A stretch of 64,000 nucleotides of DNA from Pseudomonas azerbaijanoccidentalis. Lineage in GTDB: Bacteria > Pseudomonadota > Gammaproteobacteria > Pseudomonadales > Pseudomonadaceae. A model generated the notes under the pieces. It saw only the letters and a list, made by a program, of their open reading frames with translations, was not told the origin of the DNA and did no database searches. Of this stretch, positions 52,181 through 61,505 are shown one piece after another. The translations under genes and the position numbers were made by a program. Every line of letters begins with the position of its first letter. The first letter of the stretch is position 1. The stretch spans positions 310,001-374,000 of the forward strand of contig NZ_JAHSTU010000003.1 in assembly GCF_019145495.1 (NCBI RefSeq), in the 5' to 3' direction.

Positions 52181-54007
52181 ATGAGCGACACGATTACCTG
52201 GGGCATGATGCTCCGCAAGCTGCCTTCCATTGCCAAAGCCATTCCGCGCGTGGTGAAGGGAATGAAGGTCGCCAACGTCAAGGATCCGACCCAACCGTGT
52301 GGCCTGGGCTGGAGTTTCGAGCAAGCCACCTTGCGCAATCCCGATGGCCCGGCACTGCTTCACGGCGACGTGTCGCTGACTTATGCACAGGTCAACCAAT
52401 GGGCCAATCGCATCGCCCATCACCTGATCGAACAAGGCATCGTCAAAGGCGATGTCGTGGCAGTCTTCATCGAGAACCGCCCGGAACTGCTGGTGACGAT
52501 ACTGGCGGTGGCCAAGGTTGGCGCGATCTCGGCGTTGCTCAATACCTCGCAGACCCGCGACACCCTGGTGCACAGCGTGAATCTGGTGAACCCGGCGGCC
52601 ATCGTCGTGGGCGAAGAGCTGCTTGCTGTATTCCAGGCCGTACGTGATCAGGTCTCGATCGACGCGACGCGCACCTGGTTTGTCGCCGATCAGGACACCT
52701 GGAGCCACCCGGGAATCGCGCCACACGGCTTCGTCAATCTGATGACCGCCAGCGTCGACGCCGACAGTGAAAACCCCGCGAGCAGCCAGCAGGTTTTTTT
52801 CGACGACCCTTGTTTCTACATCTACACGTCCGGCACCACCGGGTTGCCCAAGGCCGGGGTGTTCAAGCACGGGCGCTGGATGCGCAGCTCCGCCAGCTTC
52901 GGCATGATCGCCCTTGATATGCGTCCCGAGGACGTCGTCTATTGCACGTTGCCGCTGTATCACGCCACCGGTTTGTGCGTGTGTTGGGGCTCGGCCATCA
53001 GCGGTGCCTCGGGGTTTGCCATTCGCCGCAAATTCAGCGCCAGCCAGTTCTGGAGCGACGTGCACAAGTACCAGGCGACGACCATTGGTTACGTGGGCGA
53101 GTTATGCCGCTATCTGGTCGATCAGCCGCCGAGTGCCGACGACGGCAAGCACGGGGTCCGGAAAATGATCGGCAACGGTCTGCGGCCCGGCGCATGGAAC
53201 GAGTTCAAGACACGCTTCGCGGTGGATCACATCTGTGAGCTGTATGCCGCCAGCGACGGCAACATCGGTTTCACCAATATCCTGAATTTCGACAACACCG
53301 TCGGTTTTTCCCTGATGTCCTGGGAACTGGCGGCCTACGACCACGACTCGGGTGCGCCAACCCGTGCCGCCAACGGTTTCATGCGCAAGGTCGGCAAGGG
53401 CGAGCAAGGGTTGTTGCTGGCGAAAATCGACGACAAAGCACCGCTGGATGGCTACACCGATCCGCAGAAAACCGAGAAAGTGGTCCTTCACGATGTGTTC
53501 GAGAAGGGCGACCGTTACTTCAACACCGGTGACCTGTTGCGCAACATTGGTTTTGGGCACGCCCAGTTTGTTGATCGGCTGGGTGACACTTACCGATGGA
53601 AAGGCGAAAACGTTTCAACCACCGAGGTCGAGAACATCCTCCTGCAATACCCGCATATTTCCGAAGCCGTGGCTTACGGTGTGGAAATCCGCAACACCAA
53701 CGGGCGCGCCGGGATGGCCGCCATCACGCCGGCCGAGTCTTTGGCGACCCTGGACTTCAGCGAATTACTCGCGTTCGTGCGGCAACAGTTGCCGGCCTAC
53801 GCGGTGCCTTTGTTCCTGCGGGTGAAAGTCAAAATGGAGACCACCGGCACTTTCAAGTACCAGAAGACCCGACTCAAGGACGAAGCCTTCGACCCGGGCA
53901 GAACCGGCGACGATCCGATTTACGCCTGGCTGCCCGGCACCGACACTTATGTGCAGGTCACCGAGCAGGTGCTGTCGGACATTCAGGGCGGCAAACATCG
54001 TTATTGA
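52181..54007 (+). CDS. Long-chain acyl-CoA synthetase
   Basis: 608 aa AMP-forming ligase: P-loop YTSGTTGLPKAGVFKHGRW, YNTGDLLRNIG-type motif (YFNTGDLLRN) and WKGENVSTTEVE. The N-terminal SIAKAIPRVVKGMK is like the FATP/FadD6-type very-long-chain group. Activates fatty acids for degradation or lipid synthesis. Confidence 0.88.
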   Translation: MSDTITWGMMLRKLPSIAKAIPRVVKGMKVANVKDPTQPCGLGWSFEQATLRNPDGPALLHGDVSLTYAQVNQWANRIAHHLIEQGIVKGDVVAVFIENRPELLVTILAVAKVGAISALLNTSQTRDTLVHSVNLVNPAAIVVGEELLAVFQAVRDQVSIDATRTWFVADQDTWSHPGIAPHGFVNLMTASVDADSENPASSQQVFFDDPCFYIYTSGTTGLPKAGVFKHGRWMRSSASFGMIALDMRPEDVVYCTLPLYHATGLCVCWGSAISGASGFAIRRKFSASQFWSDVHKYQATTIGYVGELCRYLVDQPPSADDGKHGVRKMIGNGLRPGAWNEFKTRFAVDHICELYAASDGNIGFTNILNFDNTVGFSLMSWELAAYDHDSGAPTRAANGFMRKVGKGEQGLLLAKIDDKAPLDGYTDPQKTEKVVLHDVFEKGDRYFNTGDLLRNIGFGHAQFVDRLGDTYRWKGENVSTTEVENILLQYPHISEAVAYGVEIRNTNGRAGMAAITPAESLATLDFSELLAFVRQQLPAYAVPLFLRVKVKMETTGTFKYQKTRLKDEAFDPGRTGDDPIYAWLPGTDTYVQVTEQVLSDIQGGKHRY

Positions 54008-54118
54008 GACGATGCTATTGAATGCGGCTATGGCCGCGCATCAGAAAAAAGAAGTGACAGTGCCGGAGCGGCTCGGGAAACTGTCGGCTTTTACGAACGA
54101 CAGAAAATGGAGTGCCCA

Positions 54119-54637
54119 ATGTCCGACAAAAGCCGCCAGATGACCCCCGAAGAAGCTGCCGAGTTTGCCGAACAGGTCTTCAACAAGGCGCGCGAGGGCG
54201 ATGCGGCCATGATGGCAGCACTGCTGAGCAAGGGCCTGCCGCCGAACTTGCGCAATCACAAGGGCGACACCTTGTTGATGCTGGCCGCGTACCACGGCCA
54301 TGTAGATACCGTGAAAGTCTTGCTTGAACACAAAGCCGATCCTGAGATCCGCAATGATAATGGCCAGAGCCCGATTGCCGGCGCCGCGTTCAAGGGTGAC
54401 CTGGCGGTGATCAAGGCATTGGTCGAAGGTGGCGCGCAGGTGGAGGGTTCGTCTTTCGACGGCCGCACGGCGTTGATGATGGCGGCGATGTTCAACCGCG
54501 TTGAAGTTGTCGATTACCTGATCAGCAAAGGCGCCGACCCGAAAGCCAAGGATGCCAATGGCATTACCGCACTGGATGCCGCCAAGACCCTGGGGGCTTC
54601 CGATACCATCGCTCAGCTGGAAAAACTGCTGGGCTGA
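54119..54637 (+). CDS. Ankyrin repeat protein
   Basis: 172 aa, starting MSDKSRQMTPEEAAEFAEQ. About four ankyrin repeats: GDTLLMLAAYHGHVDTVKVL, GQSPIAGAAFKGDLAVIKAL, GRTALMMAAMFNRVEVVDYL and GITALDAAKTLG. No signal peptide, so cytoplasmic. Partner unknown. Confidence 0.88.
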   Translation: MSDKSRQMTPEEAAEFAEQVFNKAREGDAAMMAALLSKGLPPNLRNHKGDTLLMLAAYHGHVDTVKVLLEHKADPEIRNDNGQSPIAGAAFKGDLAVIKALVEGGAQVEGSSFDGRTALMMAAMFNRVEVVDYLISKGADPKAKDANGITALDAAKTLGASDTIAQLEKLLG

Positions 54638-54648
54638 TTGATTTTTAG

Positions 54649-54705
54649 AAGATCGCAGCCTTCGGCAGCTCCTAAATTGGGATGGCGCACGCTGCGATCT
54701 TTTTT
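54649..54705. repeat. Partial GATCGCAGC palindrome, copy 2, terminator-like
   Basis: AAGATCGCAGC (54649-54659) and GCTGCGATCTTTTTT (54691-54705) pair around a degenerate middle. The T-run suggests it terminates the ankyrin gene. Confidence 0.7.
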
Positions 54706-54773
54706 GGGCATTCGAATCTATCCTTGCGTTATCCTTCGCGCCCTCAAATCTCCCTCGCTACAGGATCTACCCC

Positions 54774-55304
54774 ATGAAAGCCGCACTCGTCGAACTCATC
54801 AGCAAAATCAGCTCCGGGTGCATGGGCGATGACGAAATCCAGAAAGTCGCTGACGAAGCGGCCCAGGCTTACGCGGATCCAGAGGCTTTTCTGACGGCCA
54901 ACCCGGACATCAACTACGACGAAACCTTCCCGATCCCACTGGGTGAGTGGGTGGTCGTCGGCAGCCTGCCGGAAACCGTGCTGTTCCAGGCCGACACCTA
55001 CATGGACCTGTTTGCGCAGATCGTCGCTTCGTTCGGCCCGGGTGTCGATTTCAACCTCAAGCCCAAGCAACTGGCCAAGACTGAAGCCCTGACCGCACTT
55101 AACCGCATCCAGGTGCAGATGAGCAGCCTGAACAAGGAAAACGGCGGCTACACGCTGATGAACTTCAGCCAGTTGCTCGATGACGAGTTGCAAGTGGTGC
55201 TGGTGTTCGGCAACGACGTGCCACGGGTGGTTGAGTTGTGCGCCGAAGTGGGCATCAGCGCGGCGCCATCCCTCGAAGCGTTGAAGGTGGCCATCCACGT
55301 CTGA
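54774..55304 (+). CDS. Conserved hypothetical protein, 176 aa
   Basis: Starts MKAALVELISKISSGCMGD. Helical N-terminus, a beta-rich middle (FPIPLGEWVVVGSLPETVLF) and a C-terminal LQVVLVFGNDVPRVVELCAE. No membrane segment. No family recognised. Confidence 0.7.
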   Translation: MKAALVELISKISSGCMGDDEIQKVADEAAQAYADPEAFLTANPDINYDETFPIPLGEWVVVGSLPETVLFQADTYMDLFAQIVASFGPGVDFNLKPKQLAKTEALTALNRIQVQMSSLNKENGGYTLMNFSQLLDDELQVVLVFGNDVPRVVELCAEVGISAAPSLEALKVAIHV

Positions 55305-55386
55305 AGCTACCAAGCTGTCAATAAAAGGGAACCCTGGCCGTGGCCGGCTATCCTAAGGGGGCATACCACTCTTCGGGAGCGTCACC

Positions 55387-55578
55387 ATGGGTTCCACGTT
55401 CAACAGCCTTGTAGGCCTGATCATTCTTGCCCTGGACATCTGGGCAATCATCAATGTGCTGAAAAGTGGCTCTGAAACGGGGATGAAAGTCCTCTGGGTA
55501 CTGTTGATCCTGTTGCTGCCGGTTCTGGGCCTGATTATCTGGGCCATTGCCGGACCGCGTGGCAATGTGCGGATCTGA
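55387..55578 (+). CDS. PLDc_N-type small membrane protein
   Basis: 63 aa, starting MGSTFNSLVGLIILALDIW. Two membrane helices (about 7-25 and 36-56) and the conserved KVLWVLLILLLPVLGLIIW, the pattern of phospholipase-D-nuclease N-terminal domain proteins. Role unknown. Confidence 0.8.
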   Translation: MGSTFNSLVGLIILALDIWAIINVLKSGSETGMKVLWVLLILLLPVLGLIIWAIAGPRGNVRI

Positions 55579-55604
55579 CCGAGTTCTCAGGCACAACGAA
55601 ATTT

Positions 55605-55699
55605 CCCTGTGGGAGCGAGCCTGCTCGCGATGGCGTCCCATCTGCCACATTGATATTGAAGGTGCCGCCGTCATCGCGAGCAGGCTCGCTCCCACAGGG
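55605..55699. repeat. REP-type palindrome with 28-bp arms
   Basis: CCCTGTGGGAGCGAGCCTGC... (55605-55632) and its perfect inverse (55672-55699). This is the common Pseudomonas GAGCGAGCCTGCTCGCGA intergenic element, upstream of speE. It may form a transcript end. Confidence 0.85.
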
Positions 55700-55846
55700 G
55701 GGGTTGTGTGTCGTTCGATGAGGAAGGTTCGACCTGTCATCTTCCGCGACGTAGAATGCGCGCCTTTCCCGGGCAATCGACGCGTTCGATTGGCCATCAT
55801 GGGCGGGTAACCGTCCGTTGCCACCGCATTCATCGGAGCACTTCCC

Positions 55847-56722
55847 ATGAGCAACATCCCCGCCAGCGACTACCTGGAAACCCTCTACGAAGGCTACGGC
55901 CAGCGTTTTCGCATGGAAAAACTGCTGCACGAAGTGCGCACCGAACACCAGCACCTGGTGATTTTCGAAAACCCGCGCATGGGTCGGGTCATGGCGCTGG
56001 ACGGTGTGATCCAGACCACCGAAGCCGACGAATTCATCTACCACGAAATGCTCACCCACGTGCCGATCCTGGCGCACGGCACCGCCAAGCGCGTGCTGAT
56101 CATTGGTGGCGGCGATGGCGGCATGCTGCGTGAAGTGGCCAAGCACCGCAGCGTCGAGCACATCACCATGGTCGAGATCGACGGCACCGTGGTCGATATG
56201 TGCAAGGAATTCCTGCCGAACCACTCCAAAGGTGCGTTCGATGATCCTCGCCTGAACCTGGTGATCGACGACGGCATGCGTTTCGTCGCCACCACCACTG
56301 AAAAATTCGACGTGATCATTTCCGATTCCACCGACCCGATCGGCCCGGGCGAAGTGCTGTTTTCGGAAAACTTCTACCAGGCCTGCCACCGCTGCCTGAA
56401 CGAAGGCGGCATCCTGGTGACCCAGAACGGCACGCCGTTCATGCAGATCGAAGAAGTGAAGACCACCGCCGGTCGTCTGCGCAGCCTGTTCCCGGACTGG
56501 CATTTCTACCAGGCCGCGGTGCCGACCTACATCGGCGGCTCGATGACGTTCGCCTGGGGCGCAACCAACACGGCTTATCGCAAGTTGTCACGCGAAACCC
56601 TGCAACAGCGCTTCGCCGGCAGTGGCATCGTCACGCGCTACTACAATCCGGAAATCCACATCGGCGCCTTCGCCTTGCCACAATACGTATTGCAGGCTGT
56701 GGGCAAGCCAAGCAACGACTGA
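55847..56722 (+). CDS. speE: Polyamine aminopropyltransferase (spermidine synthase)
   Basis: 291 aa: [17 protein letters not shown] binds decarboxylated SAM, with catalytic Asp in [17 protein letters not shown]-terminal strand domain ([18 protein letters not shown]). Makes spermidine from putrescine. Confidence 0.93.
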   Translation: MSNIPASDYLETLYEGYGQRFRMEKLLHEVRTEHQHLVIFENPRMGRVMALDGVIQTTEADEFIYHEMLTHVPILAHGTAKRVLIIGGGDGGMLREVAKHRSVEHITMVEIDGTVVDMCKEFLPNHSKGAFDDPRLNLVIDDGMRFVATTTEKFDVIISDSTDPIGPGEVLFSENFYQACHRCLNEGGILVTQNGTPFMQIEEVKTTAGRLRSLFPDWHFYQAAVPTYIGGSMTFAWGATNTAYRKLSRETLQQRFAGSGIVTRYYNPEIHIGAFALPQYVLQAVGKPSND

Positions 56723-56956
56723 TCATCAATCGGTAGCAGCCTGCGGCCGGCTGCGCAGCAGTCCTGAATCAACCAGCGCGGTCTTGCAATGAGACCGCAT
56801 GGCCCGTGTTACGGCTGCTTCGCAGCCGGACGCGGGCTGCGCTAGCCGCTACGGCTTTCTTTCATCTTGACCACCGTGATCCAGCGGAACGATTAGCCAG
56901 CTAATCAGGTCGAGATAGAGGTAAGCCCATTTGCGGGTTTGATCGAGGAGGCACCG

Positions 56957-57190
56957 ATGCAAAAGTGGAAAGTCACTTTCGTGGATGATCATGGTGAAGT
57001 AATCGACGAAGTCTTCGAGTGCGAAGAGTGCCCAAGTCACGAACGGGCTGCCAAGCTCATCAAGGAACGATTCCTTCCCGTCGCCGCTGAACTGGATCTG
57101 AACGATCTGGAAGGGCGAACTGACGATGCAGGCGTCAAAAGTCTGAAAACCCAGAACAGCATTGAAATCCGCAACATCACGCCAATCTGA
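56957..57190 (+). CDS. Small conserved hypothetical protein, 77 aa
   Basis: Starts MQKWKVTFVDDHGEVIDEV behind GAGGAG. CEECPS suggests one Cys pair. Beta-rich start, helical KLIKERFLPVAAELD. No family recognised. Confidence 0.6.
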   Translation: MQKWKVTFVDDHGEVIDEVFECEECPSHERAAKLIKERFLPVAAELDLNDLEGRTDDAGVKSLKTQNSIEIRNITPI

Positions 57191-57404
57191 ACACCTCCTG
57201 TCACATTCACAACCAGGCCTTGGCAGCAGCTCTATCTTGGGGCTAATCTGCAAGCGAGATCAGCGAATGGATCGCTAAGGTCTGGTCTTGTCAGCTCCAT
57301 GCTTGTTTCCCGCCGGCACATCGGTTGCCGAAGCGCCCGCACCATCGGGTTGCGCGCGCCAGGGAGTACGGAAAGTCTATCCATCGGTTTGAGGAGGACG
57401 TTTC

Positions 57405-57749
57405 ATGAGCACAGCCTATCAAGAAGACATCAGCAGCAGCGTGTTGCGCCGCATGAAAGAAGGCGGTTTTGATTTTTCACGGTTTCATCCCATCGAGTTC
57501 TACGCCATTTTCCCGGACGAGGAGCGGGCACGCAGGGCGGCACGTCATTTCCACCATGGTGAATGCCTGAATGCGCAGATCAGTGTGCGCGACGACGGCG
57601 CATGGGCGCTGGAACTGAGCAAGGTGATGTACGCCACTTACGATGACATCGGCGATTTCGAACAGGGTTTCGAAGCGGTGGTCGAGCCATTGGGCGGCAT
57701 CATTGAGGGCTGGGGCGTCAAGCAGGAGGTACGAGGGCGACTCGCATAA
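57405..57749 (+). CDS. RraB-like ribonuclease E inhibitor family protein
   Basis: 114 aa: FSRFHPIEFYAIFPDEERAR, then WALELSKVMYATYDDIGDFE and a glycine-rich end. Matches the RraB fold, which in E. coli inhibits RNase E. In Pseudomonas the family role is unproven. GAGGAGG site. Confidence 0.75.
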   Translation: MSTAYQEDISSSVLRRMKEGGFDFSRFHPIEFYAIFPDEERARRAARHFHHGECLNAQISVRDDGAWALELSKVMYATYDDIGDFEQGFEAVVEPLGGIIEGWGVKQEVRGRLA

Positions 57750-57822
57750 ACTTATGAACAGCAATAATCGGCAATAACGGCTGACCTTCGGGTTGGCCGT
57801 TTTCGTTTGTGGATGTTGAAAA

Positions 57823-57904
57823 TCAAAAGATCGCAGCCTTCGGCAGCTCCTACAGGTTGTACGCCATTCACATGTAGGAGCTGCCGAAGGCTGCGATCTT
57901 TTGA
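57823..57904. repeat. GATCGCAGC palindrome, copy 3, 32-bp perfect arms
   Basis: TCAAAAGATCGCAGCC... (57823-57854) and its perfect inverse (57873-57904) around an 18-base loop. Likely ends transcription of the RraB-like gene. Confidence 0.85.
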
Positions 57905-57936
57905 CGTTGCTTTATTTCCCGATATTTCGCGAAGGC

Positions 57937-57961
57937 AAAAAAAACCGCCCAAAACGGGCGG
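57937..57961 (-). terminator. Minus-strand terminator with no assigned gene
   Basis: On the minus strand CCGCCC-GTTTT-GGGCGG is followed by eight T. No minus-strand gene lies upstream within 3 kb, so it may end a small RNA running leftward from about 58,150. Confidence 0.6.
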
Positions 57962-58226
57962 CTAAAAGGGAAGTTCGGTCAGCTATTCAGCGAATGAGCG
58001 GATTATCCCCAGTGTTAACCGGGCAGTGAAATCAACTCTGACTATGCTGGTGATAGGCGACAACAACGCCTTGCTATGAAGCGGGGGCGATCAGGTTGGG
58101 GCGTTTGCCGCACAGGATTGGTGCGGTGTGCGTGCGGTGATTATCCAACCGATTGAAATCAAAGCGTTTATGCCGATGGCACGGGCCTTGCGAAGGCCTG
58201 CATGTCCGGGTGACAAGGAGTACGGC
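57962..58226. other. Leader interval of the ATP-grasp operon
   Basis: No protein gene. A CTATGCT word at 58041-58047 is a possible sigma-S-like -10 box for the rightward operon. The minus strand here may encode a small RNA (see 57937). Confidence 0.35.
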
Positions 58227-59636
58227 ATGATCCGCACCTATTTTGATGAGATGTACGATGCCGGCGGCCAGGTCCGCCCGCATTATCGGGAGTTTGCCCG
58301 TTGGCTGGCCGAAACGCCTGACGAGCTTTTGGCACAACGGCGACGCGAGGCCGATCTGTTATTTCATCGCGCCGGGATTACTTTCACGCTCTACGGTGAT
58401 GAGCAGGGGACAGAGCGCCTGATTCCCTTCGACACCATCCCGCGCAGCATCCCCGCCAGTGAATGGCGCGTGGTCGAACGCGGCTGCATCCAGCGGGTCA
58501 AGGCGTTGAACATGTTTCTCGCCGATCTCTACCACGAGCAGCGCATCATCAAGGCCGGGATCATTCCCGCCGAACAGGTGCTGGCCAACGAGCAATACCA
58601 GTTGGCGATGCAAGGGCTGGATTTGCACCGCGATATCTACTCGCACATCTCCGGCGTCGATCTGGTGCGCGACGGCGACGGCACGTACTACGTGCTCGAA
58701 GACAACCTGCGCACACCGAGCGGCGTCAGCTACATGCTCGAAGACCGCAAAATGATGATGCGCCTGTTCCCCGAGCTCTTCTCGGCGCAACGCATCGCCC
58801 CCATCGACCACTACCCGAACCTGTTGCTCGACACCCTGAAAAGCTCGAGCCCCATCGACAACCCGAGCGTGGTGGTGTTGACGCCGGGGCGCTTCAACAG
58901 TGCGTTCTTCGAGCACGCGTTCCTGGCTCGGGAAATGGGTGTGGAACTGGTCGAAGGCGCGGACCTGTTCGTGCGTGACGACAAGGTCTACATGCGCACC
59001 ACCGACGGCCCCAAAGCAGTCGACGTGATCTACCGTCGCCTCGACGATGCGTTCCTCGATCCGCTGGCGTTCAATCCGGATTCGATGCTTGGCGTGCCGG
59101 GGCTGTTGTCGTCATACCGTTCGGGCAACGTGGTGCTGGCCAATGCCATCGGCACGGGGGTGGCGGACGACAAATCGGTGTATCCGTTCGTGACCGACAT
59201 GATCCGCTTCTATCTGGATGAAGAGCCGATCCTCCAGAACGTTCCCACATGGCAATGCCGTAACCCTTCTGAACTTTCCCACGTGCTGGCCAATCTTCCA
59301 GAACTGGTGGTCAAGGAAACCCAAGGGTCCGGTGGTTACGGAATGCTGGTGGGGCCGGCGGCGACGGCTGCGGAAATCGAAGCCTTTCGCGCGCGCATCA
59401 TCGCCAAGCCCCATGCCTATATCGCGCAACCGACGCTGTCGCTGTCGACCTGTCCGACCTTTGTCGAAAACGGTATCGCACCGCGCCATATCGATCTGCG
59501 TCCGTTTGTATTGTCAGGCCGTGAAACCCGGGTCGTACCCGGCGGTTTGACCCGTGTCGCCCTGCGCGAAGGCTCCCTGGTGGTGAACTCCTCCCAGGGT
59601 GGCGGAACCAAGGACACCTGGGTGGTCGAGGATTGA
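58227..59636 (+). CDS. Circularly permuted ATP-grasp protein
   Basis: 469 aa from ATG 58227 (AAGGAG). Conserved YYVLEDNLRTPSGVSYMLEDR, VVVLTPGRFNSAFFEHAFLA and LVVKETQGSGGYGMLVGP, typical of circularly permuted ATP-grasp type 2. Likely peptide-bond or amide-forming ligase. First of a three-gene operon with alpha-E and transglutaminase genes. The upstream frame to 58128 lacks a ribosome site. Confidence 0.87.
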   Translation: MIRTYFDEMYDAGGQVRPHYREFARWLAETPDELLAQRRREADLLFHRAGITFTLYGDEQGTERLIPFDTIPRSIPASEWRVVERGCIQRVKALNMFLADLYHEQRIIKAGIIPAEQVLANEQYQLAMQGLDLHRDIYSHISGVDLVRDGDGTYYVLEDNLRTPSGVSYMLEDRKMMMRLFPELFSAQRIAPIDHYPNLLLDTLKSSSPIDNPSVVVLTPGRFNSAFFEHAFLAREMGVELVEGADLFVRDDKVYMRTTDGPKAVDVIYRRLDDAFLDPLAFNPDSMLGVPGLLSSYRSGNVVLANAIGTGVADDKSVYPFVTDMIRFYLDEEPILQNVPTWQCRNPSELSHVLANLPELVVKETQGSGGYGMLVGPAATAAEIEAFRARIIAKPHAYIAQPTLSLSTCPTFVENGIAPRHIDLRPFVLSGRETRVVPGGLTRVALREGSLVVNSSQGGGTKDTWVVED

Positions 59637-59648
59637 AGGAAGCCTGTC

Positions 59649-60599
59649 ATGCTAAGTAGAACTGCCTCGGATTTGTATTGGATGTCGCGTTACCTGGAGC
59701 GGGCGGAAAACCTCGCACGGATGCTCGACATCAGTTACTCGCTGTCGCTGATGCCACAGGATGGCCGTGGCAACGGTTTGCACGAACTGGCCATGCCGCT
59801 GTTGATTACCGGCACCCTGGACGATTACCTCGAACGCCACGGCGAATTGCACGCCGAGCGGTTGTTGCATTTCTTCGCCCTGGACGCGGCCAACCCGGCC
59901 AGTATCTACAGTTGCCTCGGCGCGGCGCGGGCCAGTGCCCATGCGGTGCGTGGGCGAATCACCGCCGACATGTGGGAAAACATCAACGCCACCTGGCTGG
60001 AAATTCGCGGCATCGCCGAACAGGGCCTCAGCCGCTACGGCATGAGCCGTTTCTGCGAGTGGATCAAGGAACGTTCACACCTGTTCCGGGGCGCGTCCTA
60101 CGGCACCATCATGCGTAACGATGCTTTCCGTTTCATCCGCCTGGGCACTTTTATCGAAAGGGCTGACAACACGCTGCGCCTGCTCGATGCCCGTTACGAA
60201 ATGGCTGGCGATCAGGCCGAAGCCGTCAGCGATGGAACGGCCCACGCCTATTACCAGTGGAGTGCGTTGCTGCGGGCGCTCTCATCCTTCGAGGCCTACA
60301 CCGAAATCTACCGCGACGCTCCCGGCGCGCGGCATGTGGCGGAATTGCTGTTGCTGCGGGCGGATGTCCCGCGTTCGCTGCGTGCCTGCACTGAAGAAAT
60401 CGACCAGATCCTCGCCCAGTTGCCGGGGGCCAATGGCCGACCGGCGCAACGCTTGGCAGCGGAAATAGACGCACGCCTGCGCTACACCGGCATCAACGAA
60501 ATTCTCGACGAAGGCCTGCACGCCTGGCTGACCGAGTTCATCCCGCTGGTGCGCCAGTTGGGCAACGCGATTCACAGTTCTTACCTGGAGGCTGCATGA
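59649..60599 (+). CDS. Alpha-E domain protein
   Basis: 316 aa, all-helical, starting MLSRTASDLYWMSRYLERAE, then WEIRGIAEQ-like segments. Alpha-E proteins almost always accompany the circularly permuted ATP-grasp gene. Its stop overlaps the next start (ATGA). Confidence 0.9.
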   Translation: MLSRTASDLYWMSRYLERAENLARMLDISYSLSLMPQDGRGNGLHELAMPLLITGTLDDYLERHGELHAERLLHFFALDAANPASIYSCLGAARASAHAVRGRITADMWENINATWLEIRGIAEQGLSRYGMSRFCEWIKERSHLFRGASYGTIMRNDAFRFIRLGTFIERADNTLRLLDARYEMAGDQAEAVSDGTAHAYYQWSALLRALSSFEAYTEIYRDAPGARHVAELLLLRADVPRSLRACTEEIDQILAQLPGANGRPAQRLAAEIDARLRYTGINEILDEGLHAWLTEFIPLVRQLGNAIHSSYLEAA

Positions 60600-61399
60600 G
60601 ACTTTCCATTAGCCACGAGACCACCTATCACTACGAAGATCAGGTGCGGGCGAGCATCCAGTACCTGCGGCTGACACCTCACGACAGCGAGCGCCAGCAC
60701 GTGCTCAGCTGGCAGCTCGACCTGCCGCGCCCGGTGCGCGCGCAACTCGATCCGTTCGGCAACATCCTGCATGTGCTGACCATGGATGAGCCCCACGAGG
60801 CGATCATCATCGGTGCGCGGGGCCAGGTCGACATCGATGAGCTGCGCGAAGCGGAGCACGAGAGCCAGTCGGCGCTGCCGTTTTTGCGCTTTACCCGTTT
60901 GACCGAGGCTGACGCCGCACTGCGTGCGTTTGCCGAAAAAGAATGCAAGCAGCGCCGCGATCGCACGGCGTTGATCGACCTGATGCACGGCCTCAACCAG
61001 CACATGACCTACACGCCGGGTTCAACCGAAGTGGACACCAGCGCCGCCCAGGCCTTCGCCGGGCGTTCAGGCGTATGCCAGGACCACACCCACGCCTTTC
61101 TGGCCTGCACCCGCAGCCTGGGCATTCCGGCGCGGTATGTGTCGGGTTATTTGTACAGCGAGAACAGCGAACACCTGGCCAGTCACGCCTGGGCGGAAGC
61201 CTGGCTCGATGACGCCTGGTACAGCTTCGACGTGACCAACGAACTGGCACGCCCCGAGCGTCACCTGAAACTGGCGGTGGGCCTTGATTACCTCGATGCC
61301 TGCCCGGTACGCGGCATGCGCCGTGGTGGCGGATGTGAACAGATGCACGCCAAGGTGTTGGTGACACCGACGCCGGTGATTTCCGTGCAGCAGCAATAA
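60596..61399 (+). CDS. Transglutaminase-like protein
   Basis: 267 aa. N-terminal beta domain (RLSISHETTYHYEDQVRASI), then the Cys-His-Asp core: catalytic Cys in GVCQDHTHAFLACTR, His in ASHAWAEAW, Asp in SFDVTNEL. Third gene of the operon. Together with ATP-grasp and alpha-E proteins it may make and trim a peptide-like modification (inference from neighbours). Confidence 0.88.
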   Translation: MRLSISHETTYHYEDQVRASIQYLRLTPHDSERQHVLSWQLDLPRPVRAQLDPFGNILHVLTMDEPHEAIIIGARGQVDIDELREAEHESQSALPFLRFTRLTEADAALRAFAEKECKQRRDRTALIDLMHGLNQHMTYTPGSTEVDTSAAQAFAGRSGVCQDHTHAFLACTRSLGIPARYVSGYLYSENSEHLASHAWAEAWLDDAWYSFDVTNELARPERHLKLAVGLDYLDACPVRGMRRGGGCEQMHAKVLVTPTPVISVQQQ

Positions 61400-61415
61400 C
61401 TGCCGGAACACCCCC

Positions 61416-61492
61416 GTAGGAGCTGCCGCAGGCTGCGATCTTTTGATTCTAAAAAACAAGATCAAAAGATCGCAGCCTGCGGCAGCTCCTAC
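61416..61492. repeat. GATCGCAGC palindrome, copy 4, at convergent genes
   Basis: GTAGGAGCTGCCGCAGGC... (61416-61447) and its perfect inverse (61461-61492) with a 13-base loop. It separates the convergent transglutaminase and cytochrome genes and can terminate both. Confidence 0.85.
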
Positions 61493-61505
61493 AGGGAATC
61501 ACGAC

